This document shows positions 34,232-43,033 of a DNA stretch of 64,000 bases, in pieces. The notes beneath the pieces were generated by a model. That model was not told where the DNA came from and made no database searches. It saw only the letters and a program-made list of their open reading frames with translations. Every line of letters begins with the position of its first letter. Position 1 is the stretch's first letter. The stretch comes from CAWFPR01 sp963817635 (GTDB lineage Bacteria; Acidobacteriota; Vicinamibacteria; Vicinamibacterales; 2-12-FULL-66-21): contig CAWFPR010000028.1 of assembly GCA_963817635.1 (NCBI GenBank), positions 364,292 to 428,291 of the forward strand, written 5' to 3'. A program made the translations under genes and the position numbers.

Positions 34232-35431
34232 ATGAAGATCCCGTTGACCGCATCGATTGTCGCCCTGAGCGTCGCTCTGGGAACCGCGCAGCAGCCTGCC
34301 GCCGGCGCCGCACCGCAGGGCTGGCCCGCGGTCGCCGCGCGCTTCCATGACCTCGCCAGTCAGGCGGGCATCGTCGGCGCCAGCCTGATGGTGATTCGAG
34401 ATGGGCAGCTCGCCGCCATCGAACACCATGGCTTCCTCGACGAGGCGACCAGGCGTCCCGTTGACGAGCACACCATCTATCACTGGGCGTCGATCACGAA
34501 GACGTTCACCGGCATCGCGATCATGCAGTTGCGCGACCGTGGGTTGCTGTCGCTCGATGACCCGGTGGTGAAATACGTACCCGAGCTACGGCAGGTTCAC
34601 AGCGACTACGGGGACATCTCTCAGATCCGGATCCGCCATCTCATGTCGCACAGCGCCGGGTTTCGCGGTGCGACGTGGCCGTGGGGCGGCGACAAAGCGT
34701 GGCATCCGTTCGAACCCACGCGCTGGGATCAGCTGGTCGCGATGCTGCCCTACACGGAGCTGTTGTTCGCGCCGGGATCGAAGTACAGCTACTCGAACCC
34801 GGGCGTCATCTTCCTCGGGCGGATCATCGAGCTGCTCTCTGGCGACGACTACGAGGTCTACGTCACGAAGAACATCCTGATGCCGCTCGGGATGACGCAC
34901 AGTTTCTTCGACCGTGCCCCATACCACCTGCTCCCGGACCGTTCGCACAGCTATTTCCGCACTGACGAAGGACTGCGGGAGGCGAGATTCGACTTCGATA
35001 CCGGAATCACCGTGTCGAACGGCGGCCTCAACGCACCGTTCGAAGACATGGCGAAGTACGTCGGGTTCCTGACGGAACCGGGGGCGGCCGATCTCGTGTT
35101 GAAGCGGACGTCGCTCGAGGAGATGTTCACGCCGCAGGTGCCCGCATCGGAGGGGGAAGGCACCAGCGGCGGTGACGCGCAGGCCGCGCTGTCGTTCTTC
35201 GTCGAGCGGCACGACGGCATCGATCTCGTCGGGCACAGCGGCGATCAGAACGGCTTCATCTCGCACCTGTACATGCACCGGCCATCCAGGACCGCCTGGC
35301 TCGTCGCGTTCAACACCGACACCACGCCAGGCGGGACCCGGCCCGGCACGCGACAGATCGACGGGCTGCTGCGGGACACCATCGTGCGCGAGCTGCTTTC
35401 GCGGCCGGTGTCGGGAAGATCGCCGCGGTAG
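34232..35431 (+). CDS. Secreted serine hydrolase, beta-lactamase (class C) fold
   Basis: A 399-residue protein. A signal peptide (KIPLTASIVALSVALGTAQ) precedes a class-C beta-lactamase/penicillin-binding fold. The three active-site motifs are all present: SITK (Ser nucleophile and Lys), YSN in KYSYSNPG, and HSG in LVGHSGDQNG. Such proteins are usually esterases or D-aminopeptidase-like rather than true beta-lactamases. The ATG at 34232 is chosen because the signal peptide begins there and AGGA lies 8 nt upstream; ATG 34202 is an alternative. Confidence 0.88.
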   Translation: MKIPLTASIVALSVALGTAQQPAAGAAPQGWPAVAARFHDLASQAGIVGASLMVIRDGQLAAIEHHGFLDEATRRPVDEHTIYHWASITKTFTGIAIMQLRDRGLLSLDDPVVKYVPELRQVHSDYGDISQIRIRHLMSHSAGFRGATWPWGGDKAWHPFEPTRWDQLVAMLPYTELLFAPGSKYSYSNPGVIFLGRIIELLSGDDYEVYVTKNILMPLGMTHSFFDRAPYHLLPDRSHSYFRTDEGLREARFDFDTGITVSNGGLNAPFEDMAKYVGFLTEPGAADLVLKRTSLEEMFTPQVPASEGEGTSGGDAQAALSFFVERHDGIDLVGHSGDQNGFISHLYMHRPSRTAWLVAFNTDTTPGGTRPGTRQIDGLLRDTIVRELLSRPVSGRSPR

Positions 35432-35474
35432 TGACGATGGCGAACGACGTCCCGCGACTCGCGGCGGTTCGGAA

Positions 35475-36056
35475 TCACTCCAGGCGCTCAGCCAGATGCG
35501 CCATCCCGGTCAACACGCCCATCGTCTTCTCGATCTGGTCCCGCCGAAAAAGCCCCTGGCCGCCGGCATAGCGCAACTGACCATCCTGAACCCTGACCTC
35601 CCACAGCCAGCCGTGGGTCTGCCACTCGAGATACTGGCGGCGCAGATCTGGCGTGAGCAGCGCCCGGACCTTCTCGGCGTCGTTGGTGCGCACGATGAAC
35701 CATCGATCGAAGTCGCGATCGCCTGTCTTCAGATCATCGACGAACGACGGAACGAAGCCCGAACCCTGTCGGAGCAGTTGCAATGTGGTGCTGGTCGCGG
35801 TCGATACGCCGATCCGCACGAAGTACTCGTATTCGCCGTCGCGACCCTGGCGATCCTCCTTCACCGAGACGGCGCGTCCGTTGAGGTGCCCGGTCAGCGA
35901 TCGGGATCTGGCGTCAAACGTCGTCTCGAGCGCGCGGCCCATTGCCCTCAGCGCTTCGTCGGCCTCGGCCTGAATGGACCGCGACTTCCGGAACGCCCAG
36001 ATGCCGCCAGCGACAATCGCCAGCAGGATGACGAGCACAATGATTTGGGTGAGCAT
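35475..36056 (-). CDS. Membrane-anchored protein of unknown function
   Basis: A 193-residue protein with one N-terminal membrane helix (IIVLVILLAIVAGGIWAF) followed by a soluble domain containing LTGHLNGRAVSVKEDRQG and DRDFDRWFIVRTNDAEKVRAL. I do not recognise a named family. The layout (anchor, then a domain with alternating beta strands) is similar to many uncharacterised bacterial proteins that face the cytosol or periplasm. It lies alone, convergent with the serine hydrolase gene. Confidence 0.65.
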   Translation of the reverse strand: MLTQIIVLVILLAIVAGGIWAFRKSRSIQAEADEALRAMGRALETTFDARSRSLTGHLNGRAVSVKEDRQGRDGEYEYFVRIGVSTATSTTLQLLRQGSGFVPSFVDDLKTGDRDFDRWFIVRTNDAEKVRALLTPDLRRQYLEWQTHGWLWEVRVQDGQLRYAGGQGLFRRDQIEKTMGVLTGMAHLAERLE

Positions 36057-36371
36057 GTTTCGTGTGACGGCCAGTATGACTCGTCCAGCGGGACCGGGAC
36101 GAGGGATGTCTGTCTTGTGAAGCGACTCAGGGTGTCTCGGGTCGCCTCACCACCTCGGACGACGCGTTCTCGTCGCGAATATCTGCGCCGAGAAATTGGC
36201 CCGCGGGAAACACTGGGCGGCTGGCGGAGGCGCCTCGGTGCCAGCCTGGAACCGGGCGCTCGTCCCATCGCGTTCCTGCTGACAGGTGGGAGTCCTCAAC
36301 TATGCCCGACAACGAGCGACGAATGAGACGTGCGTGGACTTCTTGAGCGTGGTGCTGATGGCCGGCGACGG
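36057..36371. other. Non-coding stretch
   Basis: About 315 bp between the anchored protein gene and the DedA gene. Open frames here are short and lack family patterns or ribosome binding sites. I see no terminator or repeat of note. Confidence 0.45.
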
Positions 36372-36959
36372 TTATTGCCTTGCGCGGCGAATCGCCGCGT
36401 ATCCACCCGCCAAGGCCATGACGACCAGGCACGCGACCAGCAGATGGCGGTGGAGATCGGCCACCAGCCCGCGCCAGTTGTCGCCGAGCACGTACCCGAT
36501 GGTCAGAAAGCACGACACCCACAGCACGGCGCCGGGGTACGCGAACAGCATGAACGTTCTGACAGGCAGCTTCGATGCGCCCGCGACGATCGCCGTGACG
36601 TGGCGAACGCCGGGAATGAAATAGCCGCCGGTCAACAGCCATTTCCCTGCTTTCTCGAACCATCGTTGGACTCGGGTGACAAGGACCGCGTCGACGTGAA
36701 GCCGTGAGCCGTAGCGCAGGAGCAGCGGCAGTCCCGCGAATCGTCCGAGCGCGTAGCTCAACGTAATGCCAGTCATCGCGCCCAAGATGGCGGCAACCGC
36801 CGCCGTCGCCGGGTGCAAGCGGCCCTGGCCAATGAGGACGCCCGCCAGCGCCAGGAGGGTTTCGTCCGGCAGTGGCAACCCGACGACGCCAAGCGCCAGC
36901 GCGGCAAACAACGCCGGCGCTCCGAACGCCGAGAGCCAGGACGCAACCGCCTGTTCCAT
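36372..36959 (-). CDS. DedA/VTT-domain membrane protein
   Basis: A 195-residue polytopic membrane protein. Key segments are the entry helix with LGVVGLPLPDETLLALAGVL, the glycine-rich LGAMTGITLSYALGRFAG, and the conserved GGYFIPGVRHVTAIVAGASK (the F-x-R-x-x-R-like stretch of the family, with Arg-His). DedA proteins are thought to move or flip lipids and maintain proton-motive force. GGGGAGA precedes the ATG at 36959. A stand-alone gene. Confidence 0.9.
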   Translation of the reverse strand: MEQAVASWLSAFGAPALFAALALGVVGLPLPDETLLALAGVLIGQGRLHPATAAVAAILGAMTGITLSYALGRFAGLPLLLRYGSRLHVDAVLVTRVQRWFEKAGKWLLTGGYFIPGVRHVTAIVAGASKLPVRTFMLFAYPGAVLWVSCFLTIGYVLGDNWRGLVADLHRHLLVACLVVMALAGGYAAIRRARQ

Positions 36960-37097
36960 CAGTCTCCCCGCCGAGCGGTCACGGGCTGAGTGACTACCCA
37001 GCCCGCCACGAGCATAACGCGCGCCGCCTGGCCGTGCGAGCCGCCTGGCAGGCATGGAAGACAGCGAAGCACCGTGGCCACCTGGGTCATGTGATCA

Positions 37098-37279
37098 TCG
37101 ACGCGCTCTCGCCCGGCGACCGCATGGTGCTGCCGCTCACCGCCGCAATGGGACCGGCGCCGATCGGCAAGGGTCCGATGGTGCTGCTGACGCGGACGGA
37201 CGATCCGCAGCGGCTCACCGCGCGTGTCGTCGGCTTCGTGGCCATCTACTCCGCGCTCGGCGGGCGGGTGGCGCCGTGA
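37098..37279 (+). pseudogene. Duplicated fragment of the isoaspartyl-methyltransferase-like gene
   Basis: The stretch 37098-37262 is almost identical, with only a handful of base differences, to part of the intact gene at 42051-42905 (about 42595-42759). It encodes the same residues (LPLTAAMGPAPIGKGPMVLL) in an open frame up to a TGA at 37279, but has no catalytic core, start site or ribosome binding site. The flanks on both sides are unrelated to the intact copy, so it is a short segmental duplication. Confidence 0.8.
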
Positions 37280-37296
37280 CGTGCGAGAATACTGGC

Positions 37297-39532
37297 ATGC
37301 ACCCTTTGCAGCGGTTCTTCTGCGCGGCCGGAGCTCTGGTCGCCGTCCTGGCCAGCGGATCTCTGTCAGCTCCACTTCGCGGTCAGGCGGTCCATGTGCA
37401 CCACGCGCTCCGCGTGTCGCTCGAGCCCGCGGCCCATCGCCTGAGCGTCTCCGATACGGTGACACTCCCGCCGGGACGACCGGCGCTCGAGTTCCTCCTG
37501 AACGGCAGATTGCAGATCACGAAATCCAGCGCGCCGGTGGACGAAATCCCGCTGGGGAATGTCGCCGCGTTCCTGGGCGCCGGTTCCGATTTCGGCGCCG
37601 AGGCTCCCTCGACCTCGGGCGTCCCTCCCCTGAAGCGCTATCGCCTGCGCAGCGACGCGGGCGGCGGCGTTTTCTCGCTCGAGTACTCCGGCGTGATGGA
37701 CTTTGGCCTCACCGATCAGAAGGAGGAATACACGCGCGGGTTCCGCCAGACCGCCGGCATCGTCTCGAACGACGGCGTGTATCTCTCCGGCGACAGTTTC
37801 TGGCATCCCCACTTCGGACCCGACCTGCTCACGTTCGATCTGGAGGCACACCAGCCCGTGAACTGGCACGTCATCAGCCAGGGCTCCGGCACCTCACGCG
37901 ACGCACAGGGCGTCGCCCGGTGGACATCCCGCGACCCGATGGACGAGATCTACCTCGTCGGCGGTCCGCTGCTCGTCAGCCGCGATCGCGCCGGCGCCGT
38001 GGAGACCCTCGTCTATCTGCACGACAAAGACGACGCCCTGGCGTCGAAGTACCTGAGCACGACGGCGCAGTACCTCGAGATGTATTCGCGCATGATCGGT
38101 CCGTATCCGTATGACAAGTTCGCGCTCGTCGAGAACTTCTGGGAGACCGGCTACGGCATGCCGTCGTTCACCCTCCTCGGCCACGACATCATCCGGTTCC
38201 CGTTCATCCTGCACTCTTCCTACCCGCACGAGATTCTCCACAACTGGTGGGGCAATTCCGTGTTCGTCGACTACGCCACGGGCAACTGGGCCGAGGGGTT
38301 GACGGCCTATCTCGCCGATCATCTCGTCCAGGAGCAGCAGAAACGCGGGCCCGACTATCGCCGCGCCACGCTGCAGAAGTACCGCGACTACGTCAAGGAC
38401 GGGCGGGACTTCGCGCTGGCCGACTTCCGGTCGCGCGACAGCGCCGCCACCGAGGCGATCGGGTACGGAAAGGCGTTGATGACGTTTCACATGCTGCGGC
38501 GGCGCATGGGAGACGAGCGGTTCACCAGGATGCTGGCGCAGCTCTATCGCGACTACAAGGGCCGCCGCGCGTCGTGGAAGGACATCGAGCGTCTGAGCGC
38601 CGCCGCGGCGGGCGCGGATCTCGGAACGTTCTTCGCGGACTGGACGACGCGGCCGGGCGCGCCCGCGTTCGACGCTCGCATCGAGGGTGTGAGCCGCCGG
38701 GACGGGGGCTACGTCATCAACGGGACGCTGCAGCAGACGCAGGCGGGCCCGGCTTTTCGTCTCATCGTGCCTGTCGTCGTGGAAACCGAGCGGGGATTCA
38801 GCACCCACCAGGTGACGGTGTCGTCCCGGACCGCTGCGATCGCCATCACCACCACGGATCGCCCGCTGATGCTGCAGGTCGATCCGTACTTCGACGTGTT
38901 CCGCAGGCTCGATCCCCGCGAGACGCCGCCCTCGATCTCGCAGGTCTTCGGCGCGGCGCATGTGGTCGCGGTGCTGCCGTCGCGCGCGCCGGCGGCTGCG
39001 CTGACCGCGTATCGCACGCTCCTGAATGGCTGGCAGACAGCGACGCACGCGATCGACATCCGGCTCGACTCCGACCTCCAGGAGCTGCCGACGGCCGCCG
39101 CCGTCTGGCTGCTCGGCCGCGACAATCGTCTTGCGGCGCCGGTCTTCGGAAAGCAGGCGGGTCTGGTGATCGACAACGCAGGCCTGCGGATTGACGGTCA
39201 GGCGCTGGCCACGTCGAACCACACGGCGGTCGTCATCACCCGGCGCGCTCAGGCGCCCGACCAGGTTATCGGCTGGATCGTTGCCGACCCCATCGAGGCA
39301 CTGCCAGGGCTCGGCCGGAAGCTGCCGCACTACGGCAAGTACTCGTACGTCGGGTTCGAGGGCGTCGAACCGACGAACGTCCTGTCAGGAGAGTGGCGGC
39401 AGGTGGACTCGCCGCTGCGCGTCGAATCTCCGCGCATTCGCGCAGGCCGGCGATGTCGCGTTGAAGCCGCTGCCGCCGGATCCGGCGAAGCCTCTTGCCG
39501 ATTTGCCGCAGGTCTCTCGCGTTCCGCGATGA
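37297..39532 (+). pseudogene. Secreted M1-like metallopeptidase, one-base frameshift near the C-terminus
   Basis: From ATG 37297 a signal peptide (FFCAAGALVAVLASGSL) leads into a gluzincin: HEILH at 311-315 with Glu at about 333 (NWAEGLTAYL), one residue closer than in classic M1 enzymes, plus an N-terminal beta domain and FGYGMP-like substrate region (ETGYGMPSFTLL). At about 39425 (GTCGAATCTC) one extra A changes frame. Without it the protein ends FAQAGDVALKPLPPDPAKPL at 39532, 744 residues in total. As written, the frame runs on through Arg-rich nonsense. Confidence 0.85.
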
Positions 39533-39591
39533 CCGCACGACGGCGACGCCGACGGCCCCGACGGACGGCAACGCGCACGAGCCGGACGACG

Positions 39592-39857
39592 TCATCGCGA
39601 GCGCTTCTTCCTGCGCGCTTGCACCCTTCCGCCGAAGAAGCCTTGGCGGTCTCCGAGGCCGTCATCACGAGAAACATCGGGACCCAGGACCACGCAATGC
39701 CGATCACCGGAGACGTGATCCAGACGGGACCGTTCATGATCGGCAGCACGATCCCGAAGGTGACCGCGAACAGGACGACGCCCTGCTTGCCGGACAAGCC
39801 GCGCTGCTCGAGCAGTTCGCGCCACTCCTTCCACGCAACGGCGCCGGCGTCGATCAT
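39592..39857 (-). pseudogene. Truncated ABC exporter permease
   Basis: The ATG at 39857 (GAGGGG upstream) starts an ABC-2-type permease: WKEWRELLEQRG and a membrane segment including GIAWSWVPMFLVMT. After about 72 residues the pattern stops; the expected continuation (a DxFAGERERHTLETLL-like segment and four more helices) is absent in all frames, and the sequence runs into the end of the convergent peptidase gene. The ATG overlaps the stop of the ATPase gene. Only the N-terminal piece of the permease remains. Confidence 0.65.
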
Positions 39858-40778
39858 GGCTGCCCCTCGATGAGTGACTGGAACACGTCCTCCAGCGATC
39901 CCGCGCCGATTCGAGCTGGAAGCCCGCGCTCACCAGCGCCCCTACCACCGACGGGACATCCGCGGCACTGAGCAGCTCGACTGTCAGGCATCGGCCCTCG
40001 GTCCGCGCCGACGTCACGCCCTGCAGCTCGCCGAGCATGGCCAGCATCGCATCGGTCAACCCCGAGCCGGTGATTACCACGCGCGCCGCGGCGCGCGTCG
40101 AACCGAGCTGACTCGGCGGGGCGACGGCCAGGAGGCGTCCGCCGCAGACGACGCCGACGAGCGCGCAGAGCCGCTCGGCTTCAGCCAGATTGTGGGCGGT
40201 GAGAAAAGACGGTCACGCCTTCGTTCGCCGACAGCCGCGAGAGGTGGTCGCGCAGCGCCACTGCGGCGATCGGGTCGAGGCCCGCGGTGGGTTCGTCGAG
40301 GAAGACCAGTTCCGGCCGGTGCAGCAGCGCGCGCGCAATCGCCAGCTTTTGCTTCATTCCACGGCTCCAGCCGGCGACAATCTCGCCCCGTCGGTCCCAC
40401 AGGTCGAGATCCGTCAACAGCTCTCGGCTTCTGGCGCGCCGCACATCAGGCGACAGCCGCCAGAACCGGCCATACAGGTCGAGATTGTCCGCCGCACTCA
40501 GTCGCTCGTACAGGCCGCAGTGTTCGAGCAGTGCGCCGCTGCGCTGGCGGACCGCTGCCGCATGCGTGCGCGTGTCGTATCCCAGCACGTCGGCATGCCC
40601 CGAGGTCGGCTCGAGCAGCCCGAGCAGGAGTCGGATCGTGGTTGTCTTCCCGGATCCGTTGGGCCCCAGGAAACCGAAAATGATCCCGCGCGGAACCTCC
40701 AGACCTGAGCTGGTCGAGCGCGCGAAGGGCGCCGAACTGTCTGCTCAAATCAACCGTCCGTACGGCGTGCGGCGTCAT
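39854..40778 (-). pseudogene. ABC transporter ATP-binding protein, three one-base indels
   Basis: Reading from ATG 40778 through corrected frames gives 307 residues: Walker A GPNGSGKTTT, signature WSRGMKQKLAIARALL, Walker B ELVFLDEPTAGLD and the H-loop TAHNL. The indels are one extra base near 40708, one extra A in the AAAA run near 40203 (plus strand), and one missing base near 39924. The corrected length fits the family, and the stop then overlaps the permease ATG exactly (ATGA), which argues that the correction is right. Confidence 0.85.
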
Positions 40779-40827
40779 CGCGGTCTCCCTCGTGAAGATC
40801 CTCCCGCCTGTCTCGCTCGCCGGTCAC

Positions 40828-41088
40828 TCACCGGCCCCGCCCCAGGAAGAGGACCATGCCGGCGGCCAGCGCTGCGGCTGTGACCAGCGTCACCACGGTC
40901 ATGACGACCCATCTCGGATAGAGCACGCGGTGCGAGGCCTGATACGCGGCGTTCATGACGCCGCTGAGAACCACCATAGCCATCAGGTCCCACGTCGTTT
41001 CGCGCAGGACAAAGCTCCGGTAGGCGCTGGCGCAGAGGACGCCAAAGGCCAGCGCGTGGTACGCCCAGCGATACCCCGCGTTCTCCAC
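40828..41088 (-). CDS. Small membrane protein, probably starting at 41130 but cut by an in-frame TGA
   Basis: An 86-residue protein with about three membrane helices (WAYHALAFGVLCASAYRSFV, MAMVVLSGVMNAAY and VVMTVVTLVTAAALAAGMVL). The GTG at 41088 is the first start after a TGA at 41107-41109. Upstream of that TGA, in the same frame, a GTG at 41130 overlaps the stop of the XRE gene and would add DERTQA-like residues. Small proteins of this kind accompany XRE/ABC operons. The TGA may be another base error. Confidence 0.6.
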   Translation of the reverse strand: MENAGYRWAYHALAFGVLCASAYRSFVLRETTWDLMAMVVLSGVMNAAYQASHRVLYPRWVVMTVVTLVTAAALAAGMVLFLGRGR

Positions 41089-41126
41089 GGCCTGCGTGCG
41101 TTCGTCTCAATCGGGGAGCCCAGTAT

Positions 41127-41339
41127 TCACGGTGCCTCCTGCGTGTCCACGTAGAAGAGCTGATCGACCGGCGTTTCCAGGCGCTCGGCCAGCACGAATG
41201 CGAGCAGCGCAGATGGGCAGTACTGGCCGTTTTCAATCGCGCCGATCGTCTGGCGCGTCACGCCGGCCATCTTCGCGAGATCCTCCTGGGACAGGCGTTT
41301 CTCGGCCCGAGCTACACGCAGTCGATTACCGAGGCGCAT
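41127..41339 (-). CDS. Small XRE-family regulator
   Basis: A 70-residue helix-turn-helix protein, MRLGNRLRVARAEKRL then LAKMAGVTRQTIGAIENGQY, the compact XRE type (YozG-like) that usually represses an adjacent small operon. GAGGAG lies 6 nt before the ATG at 41339; a GTG five codons upstream is possible. It heads the operon formed with the membrane protein and the damaged ABC genes. Confidence 0.9.
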   Translation of the reverse strand: MRLGNRLRVARAEKRLSQEDLAKMAGVTRQTIGAIENGQYCPSALLAFVLAERLETPVDQLFYVDTQEAP

Positions 41340-41368
41340 TGCCGCTCCTCTCACCCTTCACTGGATAA

Positions 41369-41398
41369 TATGTACCTTCATACTTTGCAATATGTCAA
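41369..41398 (-). promoter_or_regulatory. Promoter of the XRE/ABC operon
   Basis: On the minus strand TTGACA (41393-41398), 18-bp spacer and TACATA (41369-41374). The expected leader of about 22-25 nt contains the GAGGAG ribosome binding site of the XRE gene, so this promoter, unlike several others in the window, is not leaderless. Confidence 0.6.
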
Positions 41399-41525
41399 GT
41401 CTAGCGAACATTTTGACTGGTATGACGAACAACCTGGGGTATCCCGGAGCACCCAACCGATGCACGCCGCGCTATAGCGGTCGTCCGGCGGAGGGGCCGG
41501 GGCGAATCCGCCAGAACCGGCACAC

Positions 41526-41555
41526 TTGCATCTACTATTACACATAATGTATAAG
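41526..41555 (+). promoter_or_regulatory. Leaderless promoter of the winged-helix gene
   Basis: TTGCAT (41526-41531), 18-bp spacer, TATAAG (41550-41555), followed by 7 nt and the GTG at 41563. The local DNA is AT-rich against a GC-rich background. The spacing puts transcription start at or within 1-2 nt of the start codon. Confidence 0.65.
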
Positions 41556-41562
41556 TTACTGC

Positions 41563-42051
41563 GTGACGCACGAACCCTACCGGACCGCCCTCGACGCCGC
41601 CATCCGTGAGTACGAGGCGCTCGGGGAACAGCGGCGCGACCTGGACCGCCGCCTTTCGCATCTCGCCCAGACCATCGGCACGCTGTCGCGCCTGATGGGG
41701 CTCGTGCCAACCGTGCCCCTCGGCCTGACCGATGCCTGCCGTCTCGTCCTGCGCGGCGGCCTGCCGATGACGCCGCTGGAGGTGCGCGAGCGCCTCCTGG
41801 AAATCGGCGTCGACCTCTCGGTCTACGCGAGCGATCTGTCGGCGATTCACACCGTGCTCAAACGGCTCAACGAAGCCGGCGAGATTCGCCTCGTGCCGCG
41901 CCCCCATGGCAAGAGCGCCTACCTGTGGCAGGCGCCGCCCATAGCGGTGGCGATCGGACCCGAAGTCGCGCAGCACATCCGGCAGAGCGGCCAGTTCCAC
42001 ATCGACGTGCCGGCACCGGGCAAACCGCGGAAGCGGAAGAAGGAGCGGTGA
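41563..42051 (+). CDS. Probable winged-helix protein with N-terminal coiled coil
   Basis: A 162-residue protein. Residues about 8-45 form a heptad-like helix (AIREYEALGEQRRDLDRRLS), followed by a predicted winged helix: LTDACRLVLRGGLPMTPLEV, RERLLEIGVDL, SAIHTVLKRLNEAGEIRLV. The tail is Lys/Arg-rich. No named family is evident; a DNA-binding or chromatin-like role is inferred from fold only. The GTG start has no ribosome binding site but a leaderless promoter. The stop overlaps the next gene (TGATG). Confidence 0.65.
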   Translation: MTHEPYRTALDAAIREYEALGEQRRDLDRRLSHLAQTIGTLSRLMGLVPTVPLGLTDACRLVLRGGLPMTPLEVRERLLEIGVDLSVYASDLSAIHTVLKRLNEAGEIRLVPRPHGKSAYLWQAPPIAVAIGPEVAQHIRQSGQFHIDVPAPGKPRKRKKER

Positions 42052-42905
42052 TGGACCAGGCAGCGTACCGGCAGTTCTACGCGGAAGAGATCCGCATGGT
42101 GGCGAATCTCGCCTCGCCGAGCGTGGTCGAGGCGCTCGCGGAGTTGCCGCGCGATCGGTTCCTCCCGCCCGGCCCGTGGACGATCCGCGGAGAAGGGGAC
42201 TTCCAGGGGCCGTCCCGGCAGACGCCCGATGCGGACCCGCGGCATGTCCACCACAACATCGCGGTGGCGATAGACGCCGGCCGCATGCTGTTCAACGGCG
42301 CGCCGAGCGTCGTGGCGATGGCGATCGACCAGCTGCGCTTGTCGCCGGGTCAGCGCGTCCTCCACCTCGGCACGGGGCTCGGCTACTACTCCGCCATCCT
42401 GGCGCGATGCGTCGGGCCTTCCGGGCGCGTCCTCGGCATCGAGGTCGACGAGGCGCTGGCCCGCGGGACGCGCGAGAACCTGCGCGACGTCGGGTGGGCG
42501 GAGGTCCGCCACGGCGACGGCCGCGATCCGCTGAACGAGTCGTTCGACGCCATCCTCATCAACGCAGGCGTCACGCATGCGCTGCCCGCGTGGCTCGACG
42601 CGCTCTCGCCCGGCGGCCGGATGGTGCTGCCGCTCACCGCCGCAATGGGACCGGCGCCGATCGGCAAGGGTCCGATGGTGCTGCTGACGCGGACGGACGA
42701 TCCGCAGCGGCTCACCGCCCGCGTCATCGGCTTCGTGGCCATCTACTCGGCGCTCGGCGTGCGCGACGACGCCACGAACGCGGTGATCGCCGCCACGCTC
42801 ACGAAGGCGCCGTTCGCGCCCGTGAAGAGCGCGCGACTCGACGAACACGACGCCGGGCCGTCCTGCTGGCTCCACACGGGCGGCTTTTGCGTGTCGCTCG
42901 ATTAG
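42051..42905 (+). CDS. Protein-L-isoaspartate O-methyltransferase-like protein
   Basis: A 284-residue class I methyltransferase. The pattern VVEALAELPRDRFLPPGPW, then VLHLGTGLGYYSAILARCVG (motif I) and VLGIEVDEAL (motif II), resembles PCMT proteins, which repair isoaspartyl residues. The typical PCMT segment is lengthened by a GEGDFQGPSRQ insert, and the C-terminus differs, so the substrate may be different. AAGGAG lies upstream. About 165 bp of this gene are duplicated at 37098-37262. Confidence 0.8.
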   Translation: MDQAAYRQFYAEEIRMVANLASPSVVEALAELPRDRFLPPGPWTIRGEGDFQGPSRQTPDADPRHVHHNIAVAIDAGRMLFNGAPSVVAMAIDQLRLSPGQRVLHLGTGLGYYSAILARCVGPSGRVLGIEVDEALARGTRENLRDVGWAEVRHGDGRDPLNESFDAILINAGVTHALPAWLDALSPGGRMVLPLTAAMGPAPIGKGPMVLLTRTDDPQRLTARVIGFVAIYSALGVRDDATNAVIAATLTKAPFAPVKSARLDEHDAGPSCWLHTGGFCVSLD

Positions 42906-43033
42906 CCGTCGGTGCTCAACTGTTGCACGGCTACCATCGCCGGCCCGCAGGGGCGCGAACCGGCATGGGCTGCCAATCATACACGGTGTGCCGCCGTGTC
43001 GATCCGATCGGCGGGCCATGGCCGACCTCGTCG

